A DNA stretch of 30,044 nt from Silene noctiflora (Eukaryota; Streptophyta; Magnoliopsida; Caryophyllales; Caryophyllaceae), in assembly GCA_009801015.1 (NCBI GenBank), contig VHZZ01000932.1, positions 105,731-135,774 of the forward strand, given 5' to 3'. The translations under genes were made by a program, and so were the position numbers. The notes beneath the pieces are model-generated. The model worked only from the letters and a program-made list of their open reading frames with translations. It did no database searches and had not been told where the DNA came from. Below, piece by piece: positions 1-10,140 of the stretch (position 1 is its first letter; the number at the start of each line of letters is the position of its first letter).

Positions 1-114
1 TACTCGATCGAGTACCCATCAGGCAGAGTCTGACTCCAAACTGACATAACTTACTTGACAGAGTAAGTCCTACTCGATAGAGTAGCTACAGGCACAGAAA
101 ACCATAGTATTACA
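1..114 (-). mobile_element. Terminal fragment of a Tekay-like gypsy LTR
   Basis: The fragment ends in GTATTACA, like the LTRs at 1419-6221 and 26796-28130. It carries the same dyads (starts at 1, 52 and 71; spacings 51 and 19 bp), and the last dyad lies 30 bp from the LTR end, as in the other copies. By comparison with the copy at 26796-28130, the LTR reads on the minus strand, so this is the start of U3. The sequence after 114 does not resemble the polypurine tract found beside that copy, so this is either a solo LTR or the outer edge of a 5' LTR. The rest lies outside the window. The 5 bp after the end, CGTAC, would be one half of a target duplication. Confidence 0.7.
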
Positions 115-689
115 CGTACTGCCCTTACTCTTCTACTGACCGTATCATTTTATGGGGTCAGTTTTGTATCTCAACTTTCTTTTATTAAAATAGAACCTTA
201 AGTTGAAAAGGGGGGTTCTTTTGAATATGGTGGAATTTTACGAAACCATTAGCAGTAGCATATGATAGGAATATAAACCTTATTAATTTTTATTCCTCTC
301 TAATTTTAGGGTGTTAATTAGTTTAATGTAATTCCTAAATTTAGTCTCCTTGTAATCAATTGAAGATATACTACTTTAATGCTCAATTTTATTCATGTTA
401 AAAAGTATGAATTTCTGGGTTTTGTTTTTGATTTGGGAAAAGATAGGGGAAGAAGATGAATTAGCATGAGTTTAGTAAAGGAAAACAAAAAAAGGGCCCG
501 CAACTTTATGACCTGAAACTAAACCGGTTGTTACAGGTAAAAATTAGGCTTAGTTCAATGAAAGATAAATGAGTGCATAGTTCAGATTAATATGGGTTAA
601 AGTGTAAGATGGATTAAAATGAGAAGAAGAAGCTTAGGATGGATTATTCCTATTAAATAACCCTATTATTTATTGAAACTAACGTGTTG
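115..689. other. Non-coding AT-rich stretch
   Basis: I see no open reading frame, RNA gene or clear repeat boundary. It lies between the LTR fragment ending at 114 and the opposite-strand LTR relic. Its right part may be the unrecognised 5' portion of that relic LTR. Confidence 0.5.
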
Positions 690-1034
690 TGTGTCCGTGT
701 AATTGTCACGTATTTCCGGGGTGGCCTGTGTCGATCCATATGATATTTTCGATCATATGGGGAGCAGGTTGAGTACAGGTTTTGCTAGCTGATGCGATCG
801 AGTTTTGGGCCACACTTTGGACTTGGAGTCGAGTAGCATAGCTTATACGACATAGGTGGTAGTCGACTTTTAATTTGTATAGTTCACATTTACTCATTTG
901 TTTACATTTATGTAATTCACTAAATCATTATTTATATATAATAAAGGATTCTTGTTGTATCTCCGAAATCACTACCTCGGGAAATTGAGATGGTAACGCT
1001 TCGATTATCTTGGCCGGATAATTGAGGTGTTACA
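690..1034 (+). mobile_element. 3' end (R-U5) of a Tekay-like gypsy LTR, relic
   Basis: The segment ends in GGTGTTACA, and its reverse complement matches the beginning of the LTR at 21676, including the blocks around 736-760 (hairpin), 764-780 and 825-870. The end at 1034 is fixed by the primer-binding-site-like sequence a few bases later. The left boundary is not visible and 690 is only where similarity becomes plain to me. This element is oriented opposite to the other Tekay-like copies in the window and is diverged. Confidence 0.65.
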
Positions 1035-1037
1035 AAG

Positions 1038-1049
1038 TGTTATCAGAGC
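1038..1049 (+). other. Primer-binding site, initiator-methionine tRNA type
   Basis: TGTTATCAGAGC differs by one base from TGGTATCAGAGC, the complement of the 3' end of plant initiator tRNA-Met, which primes reverse transcription in Tekay and many other plant LTR elements. It sits 3 bases past the LTR end at 1034, the expected position. The mismatch fits a decayed copy. Confidence 0.75.
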
Positions 1050-1418
1050 AATGCTTTTGAAACCTGAACCAATAAACCAAGAATGAATTTAGGAGTGTCT
1101 AATAAAATGAACCCGACATGAGTACAATGGGAGTTCGGTTTTGGGTGAGTAGGATCCCTCATTTCAAAACTAGATCATATTGTCTCGGTTGGTCACTACG
1201 TGGGTGGTTATGATACGGGAAACGTGAAGTGAAATATTGCATGATTATATGTGTGTTATGGCTTTTTTGAACATCTTGCATGATTTACTCACTCAAGCGA
1301 AGTGAGACCATATATGGAAACTGGATGAAACAATCAATGAGCATAACATGTTTTGGAGCGATGGTATGAGTCGATGTGTGAAGGCTATGTCGCCTTTGGC
1401 TCTAGAAACCACTATGAT
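1050..1418 (+). mobile_element. Leader region of the decayed Tekay-like element
   Basis: This non-coding sequence follows the primer-binding site and is interrupted at 1418 by the solo LTR. It resumes at 6227 and is lost by about 6275, where a Tat-type LTR begins. No gag reading frame is recognisable, so only the leader survives. Confidence 0.5.
1414..1418. repeat. Left target-site duplication of the solo LTR (ATGAT)
   Basis: ATGAT directly precedes the TGTAACACC start of the LTR and recurs at 6222-6226 directly after its end. Five bases is the normal duplication length for Ty3/gypsy integrase. Confidence 0.85.
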
Positions 1419-2126
1419 TGTAACACCCCCACACTCCGAAGTACCTTACCAAGGCCACCTCGAGTATAAAGGTGTTACCATCTCGGTTTCTCGAGACAAT
1501 AATAATCAAAAGACAATAAAGAAACAACTTTAATCTTTAAAACAACTTTAAACTATTACATAACAAAACGACTGTCTCAAACCAAAAGAAATACAAATGT
1601 CTCAAAAGTGTATCAAACTAAGACCGACTACAACTGAACTCAGCGGAAGACTCTAGACTCGTGGTGAACACCCGGCCATCCCATGCGTCTGCTAGATTAC
1701 TTGCTCAGTAACTGCTCACCATCCCCGAATGGATCATCACAGATTACAACACAACAACGGGGTCAGTTACTGATAACCAAAAACAAATAATCAAAGGCAA
1801 CACACATCCACACCTCACCACCTCCTCCATCACTCCAAATCACTTACTATACACCCAAGGTGTGTAGCCCTGCCAGTGGGGGACCGCAACCGTTCCCACC
1901 TAAGCCTCGCTCATCTTATCTGAGCGATAACCCTATTCCTAAATGTGCACATCCCCTCCCGTGGCGGGTTCCACGGAGTTCGAATCAAGGGCATGAAGCC
2001 ACTCCCGCAAGTGACTCCACTCATCCGAGGATGCACCTCACAACACCACAATGCCATACCACCACCAATCTACGCATACAAACAACGCAGCATACATAAC
2101 ACAATAATCATACAAAATACCACACT

Positions 2127-2142
2127 AATCAACAACTGAGTA
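2127..2142 (+). repeat. Left target-site duplication of the LINE
   Basis: AATCAACAACTGAGTA is repeated exactly at 5612-5627, right after the poly-A tail. The first one or two A residues are ambiguous because the tail is also A. A duplication of 14-16 bp is typical of target-primed reverse transcription. Confidence 0.92.
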
Positions 2143-5100
2143 TGGAACATTAGGGGTATGAATAACCAAAACAAACAGCAGGAAATAAGGAGGTTTATTC
2201 TCCAGAATAAGCTTGGTTTGTTTGGTTTATTAGAAACTAAAATAAAAACTNTGAAGTGGAATAAAACTAGAGTTAATATATGTAATGATTGGGCTATTTG
2301 CTCAAACACTAGTTTGCATAGTGGGGGTAGGATTTGGCTCATCTGGGAGCCAAGTTGGTTTGAAGTGGAAGTCCTGGAGATCACTATTCAATGCATTCAT
2401 GCTAAGATAGTGGATAAGAATAGGAAAAAATGTTTTTGGTTTACTGTTGTGTATGGTCTTAAAAATCCTCATGAAAGGGAGGCTCTATGGGATTGTTTAA
2501 GGAATTATCATTGTTCAGTTCAAGGTCCATGGATAGTTGGAGGGGACTTCAATGCGATTTTGGCAACTGATGAGAGAATTGGAGGTGCTCATGTTACTAA
2601 TGCTGAAATTAGACCTATGCTTAAGGCAGTTCAGGATTGTCAGCTTGCAGGTCTTACTGCAAAAGGTGCCTTCTACACTTGGTCTAATAAGCAGGAGACT
2701 GGATCAAAAGTGTACAGTAGATTGGATAGATTTCTTGTTAATGATGAGTGGATTGTTCAATTTCCTGATAGTTATGTTCATTTCTTACCTGAAGGTAGTT
2801 TTGATTATTGCCCTGGGATTGTTCATCTAGAGGAGGAGTACAGAGGTCGTGGTGCTTCTTTCAAATATTACAATATGTGGTCTATGGCCAAGGATTATCA
2901 TGACATTGTGAGAAATTGCTGGATTAAGGACTGGTATGGTACTCCCATGTTTAAGCTTGTTACTAAGATGAAAAGACTGAAAAATGAGCTTAGGAAACTC
3001 AATAAGGATCAGTTTAGTGATATTGAGAATTTGACTCAGGTGGCAGAGTTGTCTTTGAAGCATTTTCAGGAGAAGCTGGTTATGGATCCCTTCAATGATT
3101 CTTTATACCAAAATGAAAGATTGTGTGCCCAAGAAGTGAATGACTTGAGGAAAGCTAGGAATTCTTTCCTACATCAGAAAGCTAAATGTGTTTGGATGAA
3201 GGAAGGTGATGAAAATACTGCTTTCTTTCATGCTTCCATTAAAAGAAGAAGAGCTAGGAATAGAGTATTCCAAATAAGAGATATGCATAATAATATGTGG
3301 GATACTCCTGCTGGGATCCAAGGAGCTTTTGAAGATTATTATAAGCATTTACTTGGCTCTTCAAGACCTGTGAGGCCATTAAATAAGAAGGTTGTAAGAC
3401 ATAGAAAATGTTTGACGAATGAGCATAGAGAATACTTAAATTCTCCTGTTACTGATCTAGAAATCAAGACTGCTATGTTTGATATCCAGGGTAACAAAGC
3501 ACCTGGCCTTGATGGATATAGTAGTCAGTTTTTCAAAGATAATTGGAGCTTAGTTGGACATGATGTGATTGCTGCTGTCAAGGGGGCTCTCACTTCTGGT
3601 AAACTTCTGAAGCAGGTTAACAATACTATCATTACCCTTGTTCCAAAAGTGAAGATGCCTGAGTCAGTGTTACAGTTCAGGCCAATTGCTTGCTGTAACA
3701 CTATTTATAAATGTCTGTCTAAGGTGCTTTGTACTAGACTGGGGAACATCTTACCTGATATCATTAACCCCTCTCAGAGTGCTTTTATCAAGGGTAGGGA
3801 CATTGTTGGTAATATTCTAATCTGTCAGGATCTCATCAAACTTTATAAAAGAAAGAGTTGTTCTCCAAGGCTAATGATGAAATTAGATTTACAAAAAGCC
3901 TATGATTCTGTTGAATGGTCTTTTGTGGGAGATATTCTTCATACTTTGGGTTTCCCTGAACAATTTATCTCCATTATTATGCAGTGTGTCATTACTCCCT
4001 CCTATTCAATTGCTTTGAATGGGGAAACTTTTGGATTTTTTAGGGGTCAAAAGGGGCTCAGACAGGGTGATCCTCTATCCCCTCTTTTATTTACCATCTG
4101 CCTGGAATATTTTAGTCAAATGCTTGGGGTTATTCAGCAGCATAACCAGTTCAAATTTCATCCTCTGTGCAAAAAGATTCAACTCTCTCATCTGTGTTTT
4201 GCTGATGATATCATCCTGTTTTGTAGAGGTGATAAACCTTCCTGTGATCTTATGCTCAGTGATTTTGCTTATTTCTTAGCTGCTTCTGGGCTAGTTATGA
4301 ACAAAGGGAAATCAAACTTTTATTGTAATGGGATCAGTGCTGGTTTAATTCAGGAGATTGAAATGCATTATGGTATTAAGAGGGGATCTCTTCCTTTCAA
4401 ATACCTAGGTGTTAATGTTTCACCTAAGAGATTGTCTATCATGGACTGTAATTATTTGATTGAGAGGATTGTGGACAGAATTAGAGGATTGGGGTCAAGG
4501 AAACTGTCCTATGCAGGAAGATTAGTACTGATCAAATCAGTATTAAGCAATCTCCATAACTACTGGGCTCGAATTTTCATCCTCCCTAAGACTGTTATAG
4601 CAAAAATTGAAGCCATTTGTAGGGATTACTTATGGCATGGTACTGAGATGAAGGGTACTCCTATCATGGTGGCCTGGCATACTGTTTGTAAACCTCAAAA
4701 ACAAGGAGGTTTGGGCATCAAAGATTTACATGCCTGGAACATAGCCAATATTGGGAAATATGTTTGGTGGATAACAATGAAAACTGATCACTTGTGGGTT
4801 AAATGGGTTCATGCCATTTATCTAAAGGATCATGACTATAAAGAGTATGTTCCTAGGAGTAGCTCTAGTTGGGCCTGGCGCAAGATATGTCAGGTGAAGG
4901 ACATTCTCAAAGATAATCTATTTGATCTTGATGCTGGTGAGGTGTATACAGTTTACCAGGGCTATCAGTGGCTTAAGCCTGAGGGTGCTCAGGTTGCTTG
5001 GCTTCCTTGGCTGGAAAATATTTGGATGATCCCCAGGCATCGATTTGTATCCTGGTTAGTTGTGCAGCAGAGGCTTCTAACTCAGGATAGATTGCAAAAG

Positions 5101-5496
5101 ATGAATATTATCCAGAATAATAGATGTTTTTTGTGTGCTGTAAAGGAGGAAAATCATGCTCACTTATTCTTTGACTGTATCTATAGCAGGAGATGTGCAC
5201 AGATGGTCTCTGATTGGTGTATGGTTGATTTTCCTGTGCATGACTGTATACAGTGGTGGCTTTAATGGAGACATTCCTCTTTATGTAGGAAGAAAGTAGT
5301 TGCTGCTATTATGGCGAGTTTAATGGCTCATATTTGGCAATCCAGAAATCAATGTAGACTGGAGGGGTGCGTTTTGAGACCTGATATTGTNTGCAGGAGG
5401 GTCAAGGATGATATGAAACTGAGATTGGAGCAGTGCAATGTGAAGAGTCGAAATAGTAGAATTCTAGATTGGTTAAATGTTATTCGTTCTTCCTAA
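2143..5496 (+). pseudogene. LINE ORF2: endonuclease / reverse transcriptase / zf-RVT, one in-frame stop
   Basis: The product would nick target DNA and copy the LINE RNA at the nick. Numbering from the ATG at 2158 (itself internal to the original ORF2), the apurinic-type endonuclease domain covers about residues 1-220, with GGDFN at 128-132 and SRLDRFLV further on. The reverse transcriptase domain covers about 450-740, with KLDLQKAYD (Asp577), the GLRQGDPLSPLLF block and the catalytic FADD at 681-684. A zf-RVT region follows near 950-1010, with cysteines and histidines in CFLC and HAHLFFDC. A single TAA at 5263-5265 interrupts the frame; the same frame then runs on to a stop at 5494-5496, with typical C-terminal sequence (HIWQSRNQ). 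An undetermined base lies at 2251 and another at 5391. The protein is otherwise unbroken, so the insertion looks fairly young, but it cannot act on its own without ORF1. Confidence 0.9.
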
Positions 5497-5611
5497 GAAT
5501 ATGTTTGNCTGTTAGNTTATACTAGCAAAGTATGATATGATGATGTATTGGTGTATGGGACTATCATATTTTTTATAATGGAATGACTTACATTTTCCCA
5601 AAAAAAAAAAA
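2143..5611 (+). mobile_element. 5'-truncated L1-type plant LINE
   Basis: A non-LTR retrotransposon lying exactly between the two copies of a 16-bp target duplication and ending in a run of about 12-14 A. ORF1, the 5' untranslated region and the first few codons of ORF2 are missing: the insertion starts in frame at the WNIRGMNN stretch that opens the endonuclease domain in plant L1 proteins. A truncated 5' end is the usual outcome of incomplete target-primed reverse transcription. It lies within the solo LTR, so it inserted later than that LTR. A 3' untranslated region of about 100 bp (5497-5599) precedes the tail and holds two undetermined bases (5508, 5516). Confidence 0.93.
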
Positions 5612-5627
5612 AATCAACAACTGAGTA
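5612..5627 (+). repeat. Right target-site duplication of the LINE
   Basis: An exact repeat of 2127-2142. After it the interrupted LTR sequence resumes; compare CAACTGAGTA followed by AAACCTACC in the LTR near 27.6 kb. Confidence 0.92.
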
Positions 5628-6046
5628 AGGAAACCCTACCTGGCTAGCAAATCACCACAATGACAGCTCAGATACGCTCTTCTACGAATCCACCTCCTAT
5701 ACCATATACACAACACACACAATCACAAACCACCCTCAAAAATCCCCAAATACCCCACAATACCCAATTAGGGTTTAAACATTATTGACCAAAAGACATG
5801 AATTCAGTATGTACAACTTACCCACGAAACAATGAACAAGATGACACAAACGACACCGGAAACCGACGACTCGAACTCCTGGATTTGCAAATAGTCCGAG
5901 AAGGAAAAAGGCACGATTTCTCTTTTGCTTTTGAAAAGTTTTGAATGAAAATATGATTTGTGATAGTGATGAAAACCGTTGACCGTAATAATAATTAATC
6001 TCGCGTTATTAGCAAACCCTGACTAATCAGGCCCGTAATACATACT

Positions 6047-6191
6047 TACTCGATCGAGTAAGCAGGCTACTCGATCGAGTGGCCCTTACTCGATCGAGTC
6101 CCATGAGTACTCGATCGAGTACCAGAGAGACAGACTCTGATTCCAATCTATATAAACTTACTCGACAGAGTAAGTCCTACTCGGTCGAGTA
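6047..6191. repeat. U3 array of ACTCG-nn-CGAGT dyads (solo LTR)
   Basis: Six 14-bp units start at 6047, 6068, 6087, 6108, 6159 and 6178 (steps 21, 19, 21, 51, 19). The first four contain the perfect palindrome ACTCGATCGAGT; the fifth is imperfect and the sixth has core GT. The array ends 30 bp from the LTR end, so it lies in the first 180 bp of U3 on the minus strand. The two other Tekay-like LTRs keep the same 51-19 bp ending. The function is unknown; see the findings. Confidence 0.9.
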
Positions 6192-6221
6192 ACCAGAGGC
6201 ACATAAAAACGTAGTATTACA

Positions 6222-6226
6222 ATGAT
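6222..6226. repeat. Right target-site duplication of the solo LTR (ATGAT)
   Basis: Identical to 1414-1418. The pair defines the insertion and shows that the sequences on either side were once contiguous. Confidence 0.85.
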
Positions 6227-6275
6227 GACGAACGAACCGTCTTAAAACAACCCCATACACACGAGTTCATATTCT

Positions 6276-7079
6276 ATTTTGGGCTGCATTAGGACGGGTT
6301 TTTGGACGAGGTTTTGAGGAGTTTGGGTTATGGGTAGACTATATTAATCATGGTATGATAGTTGGGTCTCGAATTTGGGTTGATTTGAGACGATTTTGAA
6401 GCTCGAAACAAGGGTTACACACGGGTTGAGCTGAACGGGTTAGGGGGCTGTTTGTGGGCTGTTTAAAGACAATTTTTGAAGGGGTTTAAGGAGGATTTGG
6501 GTTGGGTTTGTTGGTAGGTTTTGAACATAGGTAGTATGGGTAAGGTATTGGGTCTAAATTACCTTGAAAATCATGTCCAAATCGCATAGGAAACGAGCTT
6601 GAAAACCATACATAAAACCGTCGTAAAAATCGAATTTTTCAAATATGATTCATAAAACAATTTTTACTTTCAAAAATGATTTTTCAAATCCAAATTTTAT
6701 TTTCAATAAAACTAAATCAAATTATTTTCAATAAAATAAAAGAAATAAATTAAATTGATCAATTAGTCAAATAAACCAATTAAAACGAATAAATCGATTA
6801 AATTAGTAAAATTAACTAAATCGATCGATTAAAAATCATCCAAATATTTTATTTTTAATAAAATAAATAAATTCAAATCATAAATACAATGAATTTAAAA
6901 CCATTAATTTAAATATCATTTAAATTAAATAACTGCTTCATCGACGACGTCCATTTTACATCGTAAAACGAACTCCAAATAAGTGACGATGCCAACTGAT
7001 AAATACATGTTGCCCTATCATCATCGGGTGTTTGTCGAGAGCCTATAAATTCCAGTATCGACAGATACGGGTATCTACA
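6276..7079 (-). mobile_element. Truncated 3' LTR of the Tat-like element
   Basis: It aligns with 13892-14713 from ATTTTGGG to GTATCTACA. The opposite side, corresponding to 12402-13891 of the complete LTR, is missing: at 6275 the sequence changes to that of the neighbouring Tekay relic. No target duplication can be matched to the right end of the element (AGAGT after 14713), which fits a deletion on this side. The segment 6640-6930 is very AT-rich with scattered AATCGATTAA-like motifs. Confidence 0.85.
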
Positions 7080-7092
7080 GGGCCTCCACTTT
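7080..7092 (-). other. Polypurine tract candidate of the Tat-like element
   Basis: On the minus strand CAAAGTGGAGGCCC directly precedes the LTR start TGTAGATACC. A purine-rich stretch at this position primes plus-strand synthesis in LTR retrotransposons. It is short and ends in three C, so the assignment rests mainly on position. Confidence 0.5.
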
Positions 7093-8176
7093 GACTGAGG
7101 CTTTTACAAGCGAAAGTCAAAGTATACCCCAGGTCCAACGACCTGAGGATTATGTGGGTCGTTTATAGTCCATTAGACTTGCGTTTGTAAGCTCGCCAAC
7201 CATAAGAAGAGATCATATCAGAAACACGGTTCTGGACGCCTCAAATTTTGCAGGACTCTTTCATTCTGAATTGAAAAGGTGGGCTGAGCCTTATCCTTAG
7301 GTTCCTACGTATCCATTGTGATGGAATCAAACCAGTGTCATAGTTCGACAAACATTGGCCTTGGCGTTCTCCAATCCCGGCCTAAAACGGAGCTTTCCAA
7401 AAGGAGGTTGGCGTTATACATTGGAGATGCTTCTCCCATACTGTCACTTACTTAAGTTAACAGTTTTCATAATTATAGCCCACTTGAGTTACAACTCTTC
7501 ATCATTAGTGCCTAACTTTGAGCAGCATTATATCATTGTTGGAGACTTCTCCATTCATCATCACAGTGGTTTCTAGAGCCAAAGGCGACATAGCCCCTAG
7601 TTGCATTAGGTTCTAAAGTTCAAGGCTATAGAGCCCCCCATTTGAAGCATATCCTGCTTAAACTTGGACANAACACATAACATATAATTCACATAAACAT
7701 CATTTGGAAATCGTGGATGGGTCGGGGCCCGAGCTTGAAACATTTGAATTGGGTTGTCGACCCGACTTTTGCATATTACTTAAAACTGTGAATGGGTTTC
7801 TGACCCGATCATTGCACATCATTTGAAGAAATGGGCTTCGCTCGGGGTTAACATATTATTTGGAAAATGGGCTTCGCCCGAAATCAAAATTTTTGAATTT
7901 TTTTTTTTTAATTATCGAAATTTCACTGACGGGGAGTTTTGCATATGTTGCAGAACATGTTTTGAGTTTATGACTCGGGTATCTGACCTGTAAATAGACA
8001 TGAGTCGGGCATAGCCCGCTACCTTCAAAAAAAAAAATCCGTAAGTGTGTACGGGTTTTAATTCAATTATTGACTCGTTGTGTGATAGAAATGTAGATTA
8101 GCCATTCTGGCCCACGAAACACAGCTATACCCATGAAACAAGCAAACGTAATTCAAAGATTGACTCGTTAGGGGTA

Positions 8177-8329
8177 GAACTCTTCAACCGTCGCTTCTAA
8201 ATAATGGTCAACTTCTCGAGGTGAACCTATAGAAACACTACTTGATGGACCTCTCAAACCATTGCTTCTGAATGGCTAACCCTTCGGGGATAAACCTCTT
8301 TGAACATTGCGTTTGAATGGTTGACTCCT
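8177..8329. repeat. Degenerate tandem repeat, three units
   Basis: Three related 37-bp blocks lie at 8177-8213, 8248-8284 and 8293-8329. They share a core like CTCAAACCATTGCTTCTGAA followed by TGG and a GACTCCT/AACCCTT ending. Spacing between units is uneven (71 and 45 bp), so this is an old or imperfect array. Confidence 0.55.
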
Positions 8330-8541
8330 CCACTGCTGGCAGCGGCCTAAAAAGACAATGACCCAAAATTTGAACCTCTACAGTTGGCACTGAGCATTCT
8401 GCTATTATGACCCAACCTCAAACTACATCATCGTTAATTATTCCCTCGGAAACAACATCTAAACCATCATTCATCGTCCCACTTGGGAATGAAATATTCA
8501 TCATCATCATTGTTGTTAGGAACCGTCATCATCTTACACCT

Positions 8542-8656
8542 CCGCTTTCTTTCTTTTCAGCGGGTTTTCATATCATTTTTGCCTCCGCCTTCTTTCTTTT
8601 CAGCGGGCTTTAATTTCATTTTTGACTCCGCCTTCTTTCTTTTCAGCGGGCTTTCT
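8542..8656. repeat. 43-bp tandem repeat, about 2.7 copies
   Basis: Units start at 8542, 8585 and 8628, each beginning CCGC(T/C)TTCTTTCTTTTCAG followed by CGGG. Units one and two continue through a TTTCAT-TTTTTG(C/A)CT tail and the third is cut short near 8656. The period is exactly 43 bp with few differences, so this duplication is younger than the surrounding degenerate repeats. Confidence 0.9.
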
Positions 8657-10117
8657 CTTTTTTCGGTTCCTGACACAAATCCATATCTATTTAGCAAATG
8701 GACCCGACATTCTGTACGGATGACCAAACATCTTTGCCAACATCGTCAGCTAGAACTCATTATGAGAGTTGACGTACGACTACTCATCGTGAATCTACAT
8801 CTTTATCCTAGCCTAAACCGAGTACTACAACTGACTCGACAAAGGTGGCTTCATTTGGACTTTGGTTAAGACCCGTAAGAAACTAAAAAGACAGCAACAT
8901 GGATGATGGGTGGATTGAATCCCTGATTCTAACGGACTGCCTACGTATTCGCGGGGAGCAAAATCAAATCCGACGTAGTTCAATGAAGGTGCATAAAATA
9001 GTCATTTTGATTTGTGTGTACACACTCGAAGGTGTCACCTGAAATAATATCATACTGTTTCCCGTTGTAGCCTATAAGGTACCATCAAATCCTATGTTTA
9101 GGGTTAGTGTAGGAGGTTGTGATTCTTTGGGAATGTGGAGCTTGGTAATAAAAGGCTTAAATAGTGGACCGTCATTCTGAAGGTTCATTATCTGGTGCTT
9201 AGGCCAATAGGCTATGGCTTATATCGAGGTTATAAATGGTGTCTCGGGTTTGACAAAACCCGAGTTCAAATGGATTGGTAAAACAATCTGGGTTCAAATT
9301 TCCATGTACAGATCCTAAAGGCTTGGTGTAGCGACACAAGAGGAATGATTCTAGAAAAACCCGAATATTCCTAATAACTGTCACGAGAGGTACTTAGGGG
9401 TAAGAAGGTCACTACATCATGATTTTGGGCTTCGTCCTTTGAACTTCAACTATCGGCTTCATATGCCTTATGGCTTTCGGAACTTCGACATTCAACCATA
9501 AGCATTCTGCAATTTTGACACATTCTGTTCTTTTTTTCTTTTTTTCGTCTTTTTTTTTTTGAAACGACACTTTTGGTTGCAACTTGATTCTCCTTGAAAC
9601 ATTTGGACTTCGCCAAACGGATCGGGTCATACTAGCGTTCTTTATCAAGCTATGTTGGTTACATCTCTTTCAGAGATAAGATGGTTTACTGGGAAACATT
9701 CAGGATGGTTGTAGGCTTATCTTAAGTACTAGTTCTAGTGGAGGTTTTTTACCGCCAGACATGGAATAGGAAAAGGAAACAGTCACCGGATCCTAAGGTA
9801 CTTTACCATCTACAACATGATATATTTCTAACTAGGAGCACCCTTCGAGTGCGTCGTGCATTTTAGATTGATGATCAAAAGTGGACCAGATATGAAAATG
9901 AAAATGTAGAACTTTTATTCGAAAAGATAAACGTTTGACAGACTCGAAAAGAGAGCGATTTCTAGGACATACCCTAGATCGCAGAACTAAGACTCTATTG
10001 CAAGAAAGGAAAGTCCTAGACTCGACTTAGACTAAAACTAAAAAACAGACTCCGACTTGTAATCATCAAATCAGGTCTTGGGCCTCATTCTTCGAACTTG
10101 GCTGGAATTTGGAGCAA

Positions 10118-10140
10118 TCAACGAATATTTTTCCCACATC
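10118..10140 (-). other. End of gag frame and start of the pol-less region
   Basis: After the final gag codons (GDRCGKNIR) the frame stops and no protease-like D(T/S)G motif follows in any minus-strand frame nearby. This is where a pol frame would be expected in an autonomous Tat element. Confidence 0.4.

Larger units (their letters stand above)
1419..6221 (-). mobile_element. Solo Tekay-like gypsy LTR, split by a LINE
   Basis: It begins TGTAACACCC and ends GTATTACA, and is flanked by a perfect 5-bp target duplication, ATGAT (1414-1418 and 6222-6226). Without the LINE and its duplication it is about 1.3 kb, matching the 1335-bp LTR at 26796-28130, with which it shares the first 100 bp, the leader hairpin and the U3 dyad array. 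No internal region or partner LTR lies between the duplications, so this is a solo LTR left by recombination between the two LTRs of a full element. The orientation (LTR read on the minus strand) is taken from the copy beside a pol gene at 28.4-30 kb. Confidence 0.85.
7093..10117 (-). mobile_element. Long non-coding 3' region of the Tat-like element
   Basis: This stretch of about 3 kb between the gag stop and the 3' LTR has no frame resembling protease, reverse transcriptase or integrase on either strand. Short frames inside it are low-complexity. It contains GGGCTTCG-type motifs repeated between about 7700 and 8010, three degenerate units at 8177-8329, a 43-bp tandem repeat at 8542-8656 and several T or A homopolymers. 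A variable, tandem-repeat-rich 3' untranslated region is a known trait of Tat-lineage elements and a known source of satellite DNA. Confidence 0.6.

Noticed and set aside
1860-2139. Two overlapping short frames in the solo LTR
   Set aside because: They read through LTR sequence with no similarity to a protein and overlap each other in different frames.
8407-8869. Frame of 128 codons containing FFSAGF-type repeats
   Set aside because: The repeats are the translation of the 43-bp tandem repeat in the untranslated region of the Tat-like element.
9412-9648. Lysine-rich 78-codon frame on the minus strand
   Set aside because: Its KKKDEKKKKR core comes from a T homopolymer-rich stretch; no homology to retroelement proteins was recognised.
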